Shown here: positions 34,730 through 43,576 of the stretch, piece after piece
Layout of the letters: each line of letters starts with the position of its first letter
Position numbering within the stretch: the first letter of the stretch is position 1
Assembly (NCBI GenBank): GCA_024636155.1
Contig: JAGXHM010000038.1
Coordinates: forward strand, 24,509 to 88,508
DNA: 64,000 nucleotides
Direction of reading: 5' to 3'
DNA from: Deltaproteobacteria bacterium
GTDB lineage: Bacteria; Desulfobacterota; Desulfuromonadia; Desulfuromonadales; BM103
Notes under the pieces: generated by a model
Told to the model about the DNA's origin: nothing
Seen by the model: the letters and a program-made list of their open reading frames with translations, nothing else
Database searches by the model: none
Program-made: the position numbers and the translations under genes

Positions 34730-35239
34730 ATGGCTGACTTGAAGGGTAGTAAAACGGAAAACAATCTATTTGAGGCGTTTGCTGGAGAGTCTCAGGCTAA
34801 TCGCAAGTATCTGGCTTTTGCCGACAAAGCTGATGCTGAGGGACAAAAGCAGGTTGCTAAACTGTTTCGGGCTGCCGCTGCTGCAGAGACGGTACATGCT
34901 CACGCACACTTGCGAGTCGTCGGAGGAATTAAGAGCACGGAGGAAAACCTTCAGGAAGCGATCGCTGGTGAGACCCACGAGTTTACCACCATGTACCCGC
35001 AGATGATTGAAGAGGCCACAGCTGAAGGTCAGGATGCGGCTCTGCGCAGCTTCTCTTTTGCTAACACGGTTGAGAAGGTTCATGCCGAGCTCTACCAGAA
35101 GGCATTCGATAACCTCGGCAGCAATCAGGACGTTGACTACTACGTCTGCAAGGTTTGTGGTAACACCCTCGAAGGAGAGCCACATGGTCCCTGTCCGGTC
35201 TGCCAGGCCGGGCCTGCGGCATTCTTCAAGGTCGTTTAA
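34730..35239 (+). CDS. Rubrerythrin
   Basis: FAGESQANRKYLAFADKA ferritin-like plus CKVCGNTLEG...CPVCQAGPAAFF rubredoxin domain. Confidence 0.95.
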   Translation: MADLKGSKTENNLFEAFAGESQANRKYLAFADKADAEGQKQVAKLFRAAAAAETVHAHAHLRVVGGIKSTEENLQEAIAGETHEFTTMYPQMIEEATAEGQDAALRSFSFANTVEKVHAELYQKAFDNLGSNQDVDYYVCKVCGNTLEGEPHGPCPVCQAGPAAFFKVV

Positions 35240-35260
35240 TCTCCATCCCGCACTTATCGC

Positions 35261-35293
35261 AAAAAGCCGGGCCCTGGAGGCCCGGCTTTTTGT
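35261..35293 (+). terminator. Rho-independent terminator after rubrerythrin
   Basis: AAAAAGCCGGGCC-CTGGA-GGCCCGGCTTTTTGT. Confidence 0.9.
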
Positions 35294-35440
35294 CTTTCAG
35301 AATTCTCAATGCTGCTCTCTTAACGTTTTTGAGTGTGACTCACCGACAACAGACTGGACAACTTTACCGGGAAATGATTATCTTGCTGGGAGAGAGGGCT
35401 CTCACTTGCTGGCTGAAATGGAATTTATTGAGGAGTTATG

Positions 35441-35770
35441 ATGGAAAAGTGCCCGGTTTGTAAAGAGATGACTCGCGGCAAGAACTGGTGTGACTCATGT
35501 CATACGGTTTTTGTTTGCCCTGCGCCACGTTGCGAGGCTCCTAACCATCGCCGCGATGCCAAGGTTTGTGCAAAGTGCAGCCTGATTTTCGAAGACTATA
35601 TCACCAACCGCAAGATGTACCGTGAGTGTCCCAAGTGCAAAAAGAAGCAGGGGCTTTCCGATCCCCAATGCAAGTATTGTCGCTATTGGTTTAATTGTCC
35701 GAGTTGTGGACACAAAGTGCCTTCGACCAGCATGTTTACTTGCCCACGATGTGCTACGAGTTTGCGCTAG
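35441..35770 (+). CDS. Small protein made of multiple zinc-ribbon modules (eight Cys pairs)
   Basis: CPVC, CDSC, CPAPRC, CAKC, CPKC, CKYC, CPSC, CPRC in about 109 aa. Confidence 0.7.
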   Translation: MEKCPVCKEMTRGKNWCDSCHTVFVCPAPRCEAPNHRRDAKVCAKCSLIFEDYITNRKMYRECPKCKKKQGLSDPQCKYCRYWFNCPSCGHKVPSTSMFTCPRCATSLR

Positions 35771-35864
35771 CAGCCAGTTCATTGATGGTCCGACAGGCTG
35801 CTAGTAAGCGGTTGGATTCTCCATGAGCCACCTGTATCGTCAAACAGTCTCTCTCAGTGTGTAG

Positions 35865-35908
35865 ACACAACAACGCCTCGACTTACTGGTCGAGGCGTTG
35901 TTGTGTTT
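35865..35908. terminator. Strong 17-bp terminator hairpin (T-rich on + strand, A/T flanks both sides)
   Basis: ACACAACAACGCCTCGA-CTTACTGG-TCGAGGCGTTGTTGTGT. Confidence 0.85.
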
Positions 35909-35924
35909 TAGTCGTAACCGTGGT

Positions 35925-36089
35925 TCAGGTCTCTTCCGTTTTTGCCACTTCTTTGGTTTCTTCATCCTCCCGCACGGGGAGTTCACAGGCTCCGGAGAGT
36001 CAAGTCTGAATTCCGAAGCGTGGTAAAATCCAGCGGTTGAGAATGTACCAGGCAGCAAAAATGCCGACAAGGATCAGTAAACTTTTCAT
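35925..36089 (-). CDS. Putative small membrane selenoprotein (54 residues, Sec at residue 30 encoded by TGA 36002..36000)
   Basis: ATG at 36089 with SD GAGGAGA; MKSLLILVGIFAAWYILNRWILPRFGIQT-U-LSGACELPVREDEETKEVAKTEET; bSECIS-like hairpin CTCCC-CGTGC-GGGAG starting 18 nt after TGA. Confidence 0.65.
35967..35981 (-). promoter_or_regulatory. bSECIS-like hairpin downstream of in-frame TGA
   Basis: 5-bp stem CTCCC/GGGAG, loop CGTGC with G at loop position 2; loop begins 24 nt after TGA. Confidence 0.55.
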
Positions 36090-36348
36090 AATGTCTCCTC
36101 ATGTTTATCTGAGTGTAACTCTTCAGCTCTTCTGTGAAGGCATGCGCTCAGCGTCCAACGTTGTCATTTAACTTCCCGCTGGTAACAGTAACAGCCCACA
36201 AGCTGTGCAGAGAGAGCAGAGTGCTGAATAGTTACATCTTGGTTTCAATATATAGAAACTCTACGGGGCTTTCAATGTTTATAATGTTATGCAAGGCCAA
36301 CTTCCGGTCGCCTCTGACAAAGACTCCGCCCAGCTCTCTTGTGATTAC

Positions 36349-36666
36349 CTATCCGGCAGAAATGCTGGCAAAGATTAATCCTGCACTGCCAGTGTTCTCA
36401 ACGCCGTGGGAAATACCGGCAGGAGCGGAAAGAATAATCCCTGGGCTGATTGACAGTTCTTTTTGTCCCTCACTTAAGAAAAGCCCCTCACCTTCCAGCA
36501 CGATCCAGACATGGTCACCGGCGTGCACGTGAGGATGGATATGCTGGCCAGGTTTAAGGCACCAGAGTGTGGTGCGAGCATGGATACCTTCGGCAAGAAC
36601 CACTTTGCAGGCTTTTTCGTCACTGTAGTTGATCTTGTCGCGATAATCGCAGAATTCTGTATTCAT
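36349..36666 (-). CDS. Cupin domain protein
   Basis: LKPGQHIHPHVHAGDHVWIVLEGEGLF...PAGISHGVENTG. Confidence 0.88.
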   Translation of the reverse strand: MNTEFCDYRDKINYSDEKACKVVLAEGIHARTTLWCLKPGQHIHPHVHAGDHVWIVLEGEGLFLSEGQKELSISPGIILSAPAGISHGVENTGSAGLIFASISAG

Positions 36667-36886
36667 TTTATTCTCCAAAGTGTTTAGTTGAGAAGGGTCA
36701 CTATATGGACATTCCCCGATTCCATTATGAGAGATTTAACTTAACGCAAAGTCGCAAAAAGTAGATAATAAAAAAGACAGATGTAAATATCGAGAGGTTA
36801 AGAGGGGAACAGCGTGATATTCGTTTTGCTAAGTGGCCACTTTTTTTACAATGGGCAAATGTTTTGGAAAAGCTAGGGGTTATTAT

Positions 36887-37594
36887 ATGAACATTCGTTT
36901 TTGCGTTTTATCTCTGTTGGTTTTAGCTCTCAGTGCTGGCTGCGTGGCACAAAAGGTCACATTGAAAAAGCCAGAGATGTTTGCCTCTCTTGAAGATTAC
37001 AAGTCAGGCCCCAAGGGTGGTACTGATCTGGTCTGGTCAACAAAAAGAATCCGTGATGCTGAAACGTTAAAGACGACTTTGCAGAAATATGACAGCCTGA
37101 TCCTTGATCAGACCTGGCTGGTGGTCGACAAGGAATCAGCCAGCAAGCTTGATGACAAACAAATTCTGGCAACATCCCGGCACATGCTCAACGAGCTAAA
37201 AGCCAGGCTTGGTCAAGGGGTTAAGCTTGTTGATACGCCCACCGAAACCACTCTTCGCCTGAGTGTCGCGCTGACGAATATTGAAACATCTCTGCCGATT
37301 CTTGCCGTGACAAGCCATTTGTTGTACGTTGGATCGACTGCCTCGAGCGTATCAAGGATCGTTATGGGTGAACAGGTCAATACCGATCTTATCACTGTCG
37401 AGTTGCTGGTCAGTGATGCCAGGAGTAGAGAATCTCTGGTTGCAGTAATCGACAAGCAGTTCGATCATCAGGATCTCGGCACGATGATAGAGTCACAGGA
37501 TGGTGCGAAAGAGGCCATATCTTTGTGGGCTGATCGTCTCTGGATAACTCTGAGAGACTGGAATTGGATAAATAGTCGTACTGCCTACCCTTGA
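36887..37594 (+). CDS. Hypothetical lipoprotein (DUF3313-like resemblance is only tentative)
   Basis: Lipobox VLALSAGC; start at MNIRFCVLSLL. Confidence 0.7.
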   Translation: MNIRFCVLSLLVLALSAGCVAQKVTLKKPEMFASLEDYKSGPKGGTDLVWSTKRIRDAETLKTTLQKYDSLILDQTWLVVDKESASKLDDKQILATSRHMLNELKARLGQGVKLVDTPTETTLRLSVALTNIETSLPILAVTSHLLYVGSTASSVSRIVMGEQVNTDLITVELLVSDARSRESLVAVIDKQFDHQDLGTMIESQDGAKEAISLWADRLWITLRDWNWINSRTAYP

Positions 37595-37637
37595 CAACAA
37601 AGGACCTCCCGATAAACGAGAGGCCCTTTGTTGTTTT
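37594..37637. terminator. Terminator hairpin between convergent lipoprotein and sfrA genes
   Basis: ACAACAAAGGACCTC...GAGGCCCTTTGTTGTTTT. Confidence 0.8.
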
Positions 37638-37688
37638 ACCAATTGCTGTGATGACTCCAGTAGAGACAGGGTCACTGTCTGGTGTTGT

Positions 37689-40196
37689 TCAAGCCTTGGT
37701 CGCTGTAACTGTAACGCAGTTGCTGCCACTCGGGAAAATTTGCTGAATATTCATGTCGGCGAAGTTATCAGCTGCTGTGAGAAGGCCAACCGGAACCATG
37801 GCATGAATCATTACCTTGCCGCTTGCTGAACCAGCCGGACCTGTCACTTTCAGCTGACCACCATCGGCAACACCTAACTTGGCGGCGTCTTCAGGATTGA
37901 TAATGATCAGCCCAGCTGGTGCCAACTCATGGTTGGCGGCAGAGTAAGTGGTTGTTGTGCCGAACTGGAAAGGGCATTTCCCGACCAGTAGTTGCAGATC
38001 AGCAGCTTCTGGCGTCGTTAGTTCTGGTGTCGCGGCGAACAGGCTCTTCTCTGCAGGAGCATAGCCCTGTTTTGGGGTGCTAAGCCCCGCCATCTCCTGC
38101 TGGATGGCGCTTTCGCTTGGTTCGGATTTGCCAGTCAGGCGAGCAAAAAGATCGCTTAAAATGGCAAGGTCAGGACGCGCTTCGCCGGGAGGTGCTACGG
38201 CAATCCTCAGCTTGTTGACGCGCCGATCAAGGGAGGTCATACTGCCACGTTTCTCGGCAGTAGCGGCTCCGGGGAGGACAACTGTTGCCATCTCTGTCAG
38301 CTCACTGGCCAGAATATCTTGAACCACTAAGATGTCGAGTTTTGCAAGCGCTTTACGCCAGCGACTGTTCTCCGGGAAGTTGACCAACGGGTTGGTTCCG
38401 GCGAGGAAAAGGGCACGAATGGTACCTTTTTCAATTCCGTCCAGAATCCCGGTTGCATCGGCGCCACCTTCCGGTAGCGTGGTTTGCCATAAGGCCGCGA
38501 ACTTTTCTTTTCCAGCGGCATAATCTATCAGGCCGGGCAGGAATTCAGGAGCAGTACCAACCTCAATCAGACCTTGTGTGTTGCCTTTGGCGGCGATCGG
38601 GAAAAGCCCGCCGCAGTCACCTTGCAGAGCACCACTGACCAGGGCCAGGTTGACCAAGGCTGCAACACTTGCTTCCGCTTGGGTCGAGCCCATGACATCA
38701 CGACCAAAAATGATTGCTACAGAAGCAGCCTGACCGAGATGATCGGCAGCCTCTTCCAGTTGTTCACGGTTGACGCCGGTTGCAGCACAGGCTGCGTTGA
38801 GATCAAGCCCGTTCAAATATGCTTCGAGTTCAGCACGATTGGTGACGAAGCTGTTGAGAAAATCATTATCTGCCTGCCCCTTCTCGACCAGCAGTTTGGC
38901 CAGGGCACCGGCGAGATAGGCTTCACTGCCGGCACGGTACTGCAGAAAGCTTTCGGCCTGCTTGACTAATTTGGTCTGGCGTTGATTGGCGACGATCAGA
39001 CGGGTATCGTTTTTGCGGGCGGCCAACTGGACCTGCCAGTTGAGCGCCTGAGACTCGGAACGCAGATCAGCGCCAAAGACCAACACCGCCTCTGCCTGAC
39101 CGATACGATCGATGTGGTTGCTGGCACCACTCAGTTTGAGCTGTTTATGTAGTACCTTGGCGGCACGCAGGCTGCTGAAGCGGGCTTCTGAGTCAATATT
39201 GTTGCTGCCGAGAGCGACGCGGAAGAGCTTTTGAAAAAGATAGTTCTCTTCGTTGGTCAGGTGTGGAGAAGCCAGACCGGCAATGGCCTGTCCGCCTTTA
39301 TCGTCACGCAGGCTGGAGAGTTCGGTCACAACTTTATCGAGAGCGGTTTCCCATGAAGTCTCCTGTTGAGCAACCAGAGGCGCTGTCAGGCGCTGATCGC
39401 TGTTCAGATAGTCGTGGCCGAAGAAGCCACCGACACAGAGGTTGCCGTCATTAACTGTCGTGCCGTCTTCGGCAGTCACGCGCATGACTTTGCCCTGCTT
39501 GCTGTGCATGTCTACCTGGCACTGGGCCGAGCAGAGAGTACAGACTGAAGGGGTTTTGCGCAGTTCCCAGGGACGGGCTTTAAACTTGAAAGGTTTTGAA
39601 ATCATGGTGCCGGTCGGGCAGACCTGCACGCAGTTGCCGCAGAACTCACACTTGTTGAGATCCTTGTCGACAAACGCCTTGTCGCCCTTTTCGTTGACGA
39701 ACAGAGCGCTGGAGCCGATCGTTTCGTGGCAGGTTTTGACGCATTTTTCGCACATGATGCAACGGTTGGGTACCTGTTGGATCAACGGCCAGTGGTCTAT
39801 AGTGGCAGCATTGACGTCGTCAGCCTCGAATGGTTGGCGCACGACATTCTGGGAATAACAGATATCCTGCAGCTCGCACTCGCCGCCAGCATCACAGACC
39901 GGACAGTCAAGCGGGTGATTGACCAGCAGCAGTTCGACGATCTGACGTCGGATCACTGCCAGTTTCTCAGACTGGGTCGTAACAACCATACCGTCGACTG
40001 CACGGGTGTTGCAGGCGGTCATGGTTTTGTCTGCGCCCTCGACTTCAACCGCGCAGATGCGGCAGGCGCCGGTTGGGGAGACCTTTTTCAGGTAACAGAG
40101 GGTCGGGATCTTGACACCCACTCTTTCTGCAGCGTCAAGAATGGTGGCACCCGATAAAATCTGGACATCTTTGCCGTCGATCTTAAGGTTGATCAT
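37689..40196 (-). CDS. sfrA: SfrA-like NADPH oxidoreductase alpha subunit (NuoG/FdhA-type 2Fe-2S, 4Fe-4S, molybdopterin-fold protein)
   Basis: N-terminal 2Fe-2S (CYLKKVSPTGACRICAVEVEG), His-Cys cluster CELQDIC, CIMCEKCVKTC, CEFCGNCVQVCPTG; paired with sfrB. Confidence 0.85.
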   Translation of the reverse strand: MINLKIDGKDVQILSGATILDAAERVGVKIPTLCYLKKVSPTGACRICAVEVEGADKTMTACNTRAVDGMVVTTQSEKLAVIRRQIVELLLVNHPLDCPVCDAGGECELQDICYSQNVVRQPFEADDVNAATIDHWPLIQQVPNRCIMCEKCVKTCHETIGSSALFVNEKGDKAFVDKDLNKCEFCGNCVQVCPTGTMISKPFKFKARPWELRKTPSVCTLCSAQCQVDMHSKQGKVMRVTAEDGTTVNDGNLCVGGFFGHDYLNSDQRLTAPLVAQQETSWETALDKVVTELSSLRDDKGGQAIAGLASPHLTNEENYLFQKLFRVALGSNNIDSEARFSSLRAAKVLHKQLKLSGASNHIDRIGQAEAVLVFGADLRSESQALNWQVQLAARKNDTRLIVANQRQTKLVKQAESFLQYRAGSEAYLAGALAKLLVEKGQADNDFLNSFVTNRAELEAYLNGLDLNAACAATGVNREQLEEAADHLGQAASVAIIFGRDVMGSTQAEASVAALVNLALVSGALQGDCGGLFPIAAKGNTQGLIEVGTAPEFLPGLIDYAAGKEKFAALWQTTLPEGGADATGILDGIEKGTIRALFLAGTNPLVNFPENSRWRKALAKLDILVVQDILASELTEMATVVLPGAATAEKRGSMTSLDRRVNKLRIAVAPPGEARPDLAILSDLFARLTGKSEPSESAIQQEMAGLSTPKQGYAPAEKSLFAATPELTTPEAADLQLLVGKCPFQFGTTTTYSAANHELAPAGLIIINPEDAAKLGVADGGQLKVTGPAGSASGKVMIHAMVPVGLLTAADNFADMNIQQIFPSGSNCVTVTATKA

Positions 40197-40306
40197 CGAA
40201 TCTGCCTTTTAATCAATGTGTCTGTAAGAAGTCTTGATCGTTAGTTAAAGTCCGTCCGGAAACTCCGGATGGTTACAATGTGGGTTTCTGATTTGGAAAC
40301 CAGCAA

Positions 40307-40404
40307 TTTTTCGCAAGATCAAGGAAATCAAGCGTTTGAGCGGAGGCGTAGTACTTTACGCCGCACAATCAAATGCGCAGATTGACGCTGAGATTGCGGA
40401 AAAG
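40307..40404. other. Long imperfect hairpin in sfrB-sfrA intergenic region (structured RNA or palindromic element)
   Basis: TTTTTCGCAAGATC...GATTGCGGAAAAG outer arms, TCAAGCG../..CGCTGA middle, GGCGTA-GTACTT-TACGCC apical stem. Confidence 0.55.
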
Positions 40405-40423
40405 GGCGGTTTCCGGGCAGAAA

Positions 40424-42373
40424 CTAGTTAACTGCCAGCATGGCAACCCGGTAACAGCGCAGGCAACGCTCCGCTTCTCTGACCGCCTGACTTTCCGGCA
40501 TGGCCAGTTCGATTTCGTCGTAGTTGCTGGCGCGTTCGGCACCATCGATCTTGGGTTGATGCTCGCGATGCAGGCCACCGACGATGCCGATGTTTTCTGT
40601 TTTGTCGAACACACCAAGGTTGTTAACAATGTCCTCCATGGCATCCTCTTCATCGAGGTAGGCTTTGCCTTCAGTGAGGTAGCGATGCATGGTGCGAGCG
40701 GCTCTGTGGCCATGGCCAACGGCCAGAACGACGGTCATGGCGCCGTACTCACAGTCACCTCCGGCGAAGACACCTTCGTCATCGGTCATCATGGTGCCGC
40801 CCTTGGTGACGATACTGCTCCAGCGGGTCTGCTTAATGCCGTAGTCGCCGTCTTCCAGATAGCTGAGGTCGGGGTCCTGACCAATCGCCGGGATAACCAT
40901 GTCGCATGGGATGATATATTCGCTGCCGGCAACTTCCACCGGCCGGCGACGCACCGAGTCATCAGGTTCGCCGAGTTCCATCTTGATAACCTCGACACCG
41001 ACCACTGTGTTGTCTTCAACAATCAGACGGGTCGGGTTGCGCAGGAACTCGAACTGGACATTTTCTTCTTCAGCGTCATCAACTTCGTAGGATTCTGCTG
41101 GCATTTCCTTACGGGTCCGGCGGTAGACCAGGATTGAATCTTCACAGCCTTCGCGCAAAGCGACACGTACGCAGTCAATGGCCGTGTTGCCACCACCAAC
41201 GACGATAACACGCTTGGGTGTGACTATGTCTTCGCCCAGAGCAACGGCGCGCAGGTAGTTGATGCCGCCTTCGGAGAAGCCGGCGTAGCCTTCGTCTTCC
41301 CCTTCAACACCCATCGGCTTCGACTTGAAAGCGCCGGTGCCGAGGAAGACCGCGTCATACTGTTCTTTGAGCTCGCGTAGCGAAACGTCGCGACCAAGTT
41401 TGACGCCGTATTCGATCTCGACGCCGAGGGCAGAAATGATATCCGCTTCACGCTGTAGCAACGGGCGAGGCATACGGTAATCGGGAATGCCGACAGCTAC
41501 CGTGCCGCCGGGCTCGCTGAGCATGTCGATGATCTTGACCTTGTGCCCTTGCAGGGCCAGGTAGTAAGCACAGGTCAGACCGGCAGGACCGGCACCGACG
41601 ACGATGATTTTTTTGCCTGTTGGCTCCTTGGCTTTATGCGGCGGCTCCTGGACATGGAGCAACTCGTGGTCTGAGGCGACACGCTTGAGCACCATGATGC
41701 TGACCGGTTCGTCGATCAGGGCACGGCGGCAGGCCGTTTCGCAGGGGTGCGGACAGACACGGCCGCAGACAGCCGGGATCGGCATGCGATTGCGGATCGT
41801 ACCGAGCGCCTCATCGTGGCGATAGTCCTTGATTTCCTCTATGTAGGCCGGGATATCAATATGTGCCGGACAACGATCCATGCAGGGCGCAGTCAGTTTG
41901 TCGCGATAACTTTTGGCCTGTTTACTCTTGCGCTCACCACGCAGGAAGGCCATGTAATCATCACGGAAATATTTAACTGTATCGAGAATTGGCCTGGCAG
42001 CTGTCATGCAGAGTGTGCATTTACAGTTGTCAAGCAGATCAGACAACCCGGTCAGGGTGTCCAGATCACTCTCTTCGCCGTGTCCGGCAAGAATTCGCGC
42101 CAGCGTATCCATCATAACCCGCGTCCCACGTTTACCCGGGGTACACTTCGCACAACAGTACTTCTCCTGGACACGCTTCATATACTCAGCGGCCATGGTG
42201 ACAATATCAACATCTTTGTCCAGAACGATGACGCCGTCCCAACCCATGAAGGCGCTTACATTGCCTTCATCAAGATAGTTGCCCGGCAGCTTAAAGGCGG
42301 CTGCTTCTGGCTCACCACCCTGCCGATTGTCAATCACCTTGCCGCCCCAGCTGGAAAAAACCACTTCAGCCAA
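40424..42373 (-). CDS. sfrB: SfrB-like NADPH oxidoreductase beta subunit (NuoF C-terminal Fe-S region + GltB-type FAD/NAD(P) oxidoreductase); TTG start proposed
   Basis: YCCAKCTPGKRGTRVMMD, CMDRCPAHIDIPAYIE, VVGAGPAGLTCAYYLALQGHKV; SD GGGAGG 6 nt before TTG 42373. Confidence 0.85.
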   Translation of the reverse strand: MAEVVFSSWGGKVIDNRQGGEPEAAAFKLPGNYLDEGNVSAFMGWDGVIVLDKDVDIVTMAAEYMKRVQEKYCCAKCTPGKRGTRVMMDTLARILAGHGEESDLDTLTGLSDLLDNCKCTLCMTAARPILDTVKYFRDDYMAFLRGERKSKQAKSYRDKLTAPCMDRCPAHIDIPAYIEEIKDYRHDEALGTIRNRMPIPAVCGRVCPHPCETACRRALIDEPVSIMVLKRVASDHELLHVQEPPHKAKEPTGKKIIVVGAGPAGLTCAYYLALQGHKVKIIDMLSEPGGTVAVGIPDYRMPRPLLQREADIISALGVEIEYGVKLGRDVSLRELKEQYDAVFLGTGAFKSKPMGVEGEDEGYAGFSEGGINYLRAVALGEDIVTPKRVIVVGGGNTAIDCVRVALREGCEDSILVYRRTRKEMPAESYEVDDAEEENVQFEFLRNPTRLIVEDNTVVGVEVIKMELGEPDDSVRRRPVEVAGSEYIIPCDMVIPAIGQDPDLSYLEDGDYGIKQTRWSSIVTKGGTMMTDDEGVFAGGDCEYGAMTVVLAVGHGHRAARTMHRYLTEGKAYLDEEDAMEDIVNNLGVFDKTENIGIVGGLHREHQPKIDGAERASNYDEIELAMPESQAVREAERCLRCYRVAMLAVN

Positions 42374-42420
42374 GTTAAACCTCCCATTCAGGTCAGATAT
42401 TTCGATACAAAGAACCACAA

Positions 42421-42441
42421 GAAAAAAGCGCCTCAGCGCTT
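42421..42441 (-). terminator. Intrinsic-terminator-like hairpin in the sfrB leader (possible attenuator)
   Basis: Minus strand AAGCGC-TGAG-GCGCTTTTTTC, between putative promoter and SD. Confidence 0.55.
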
Positions 42442-42483
42442 GTCTGTCGCGGTGTGTGTCCTAATGTTTCTTCTGCCCGTATT

Positions 42484-42496
42484 GTATACAGTATGC
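42484..42496. promoter_or_regulatory. GTATACAGTATGC near-palindrome upstream of sfrB (putative operator)
   Basis: 12/13 match to GTATACNGTATAC; overlaps TATACAAT -10-like sequence on minus strand as at the GntR gene. Confidence 0.6.
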
Positions 42497-42654
42497 AGCT
42501 AAATACCACAAGGATAGCGGGAAAATCAAGGGAAAATTAAGCTCTGACCGCAGCGTTCAGTGGCGTTTTCGAAGCCGTAAAAAGTGGTTTTCAACTGCCA
42601 ACAAGACCAACTTGCAAGCATTCCTTTGTTCACCACTTACTTACTGAGTCCTCT

Positions 42655-43089
42655 TCAGGGGAAATCAGGAAAGGAGGTGGTAATGAGGAAACCCTGTTGC
42701 GTTGGGTCATCTCCCTCAAAATAGACCCAGATCTGATCGAAGGTGAAGGTCTTTACGGTCACTGATGGCAGCAGGTAATATTCCATTTCAATGGTCGTTT
42801 CAAAACGTCGATTCTCATCAGATGGCTGCAGATATAGAGTGTTGATCGCAAGAATTTGAATGTCCTTCAGTGGCATGAAGGTATTTATGAATTTCTTGCG
42901 ATGTTCTGGCAACATGAGGCTGGCGGCAACATTAAATTTCTTCCAGAGCATAGCATCCTTGAAGTCTTCCTGACTCAGTTCAGCGAGCTTGGCTGTTTGT
43001 TGTTGAGAATATTTTTGATGAACGCCGCATGCCGTCAGCATCAGCACCAGTATGAAACAGCACAACCTTTTCCAAAAAATTAAAATCAC
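42655..43089 (-). CDS. Hypothetical lipoprotein (GTG start)
   Basis: VILIFWKRLCCFILVLMLTACG lipobox; SD AAGGA upstream. Confidence 0.65.
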   Translation of the reverse strand: MILIFWKRLCCFILVLMLTACGVHQKYSQQQTAKLAELSQEDFKDAMLWKKFNVAASLMLPEHRKKFINTFMPLKDIQILAINTLYLQPSDENRRFETTIEMEYYLLPSVTVKTFTFDQIWVYFEGDDPTQQGFLITTSFPDFP

Positions 43090-43174
43090 AGGATTTTCCT
43101 TTTCGTGGCTTGCATCTTGCCTGGTATTGGGTAGTCTTAATCCCAATGAAGATCCCAACCGGACAGGCAGAGAC

Positions 43175-43441
43175 ATGAGTGTCAAAATTGAGATTTATAC
43201 CAAAGTTTACTGCGCTTATTGTCAGCGGGCTAAGGAACTGCTGCGCATCAAAGGGATGGACTTTGTTGAATATGATATCACCGATGATCAACACAGGGCA
43301 GCAGAAATGCAGCAACGTAGTCAGCAACAGACAACGCCAAAGATCTTCATCAACGATGCCTCGATCGGTGGTTGCTTAGAACTGTTCGATCTGGATGAAC
43401 AAGGTGTTCTGGACACCCTGTTAGAAGTCTGCCGGACTTAA
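43175..43441 (+). CDS. grxC: Glutaredoxin 3-like
   Basis: KIEIYTKVYCAYCQRAKELLRIKGMDFVEYD, TTPKIFINDASIGGC. Confidence 0.92.
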   Translation: MSVKIEIYTKVYCAYCQRAKELLRIKGMDFVEYDITDDQHRAAEMQQRSQQQTTPKIFINDASIGGCLELFDLDEQGVLDTLLEVCRT

Positions 43442-43576
43442 CAAAGCCTGCTACGAAATCGGCTGATTGGTCCAAATTTACAGCGATTGTCGACAAATAG
43501 CCATGCTCTTAGCTCTCAACCTCCCGTAAATCTGATCTCAAACTTCCAATCTCTCACTACGGATTATTCTTGATCG

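Noticed and set aside
35840-36070. 76-aa minus-strand ORF reported in the track
   Set aside because: Out of frame with the SD-supported small ORF at 36089; runs into the terminator hairpin; no plausible protein features
40373-41137. Plus-strand ORFs 40373..41137 and 41747..42502
   Set aside because: Antisense shadows of sfrB
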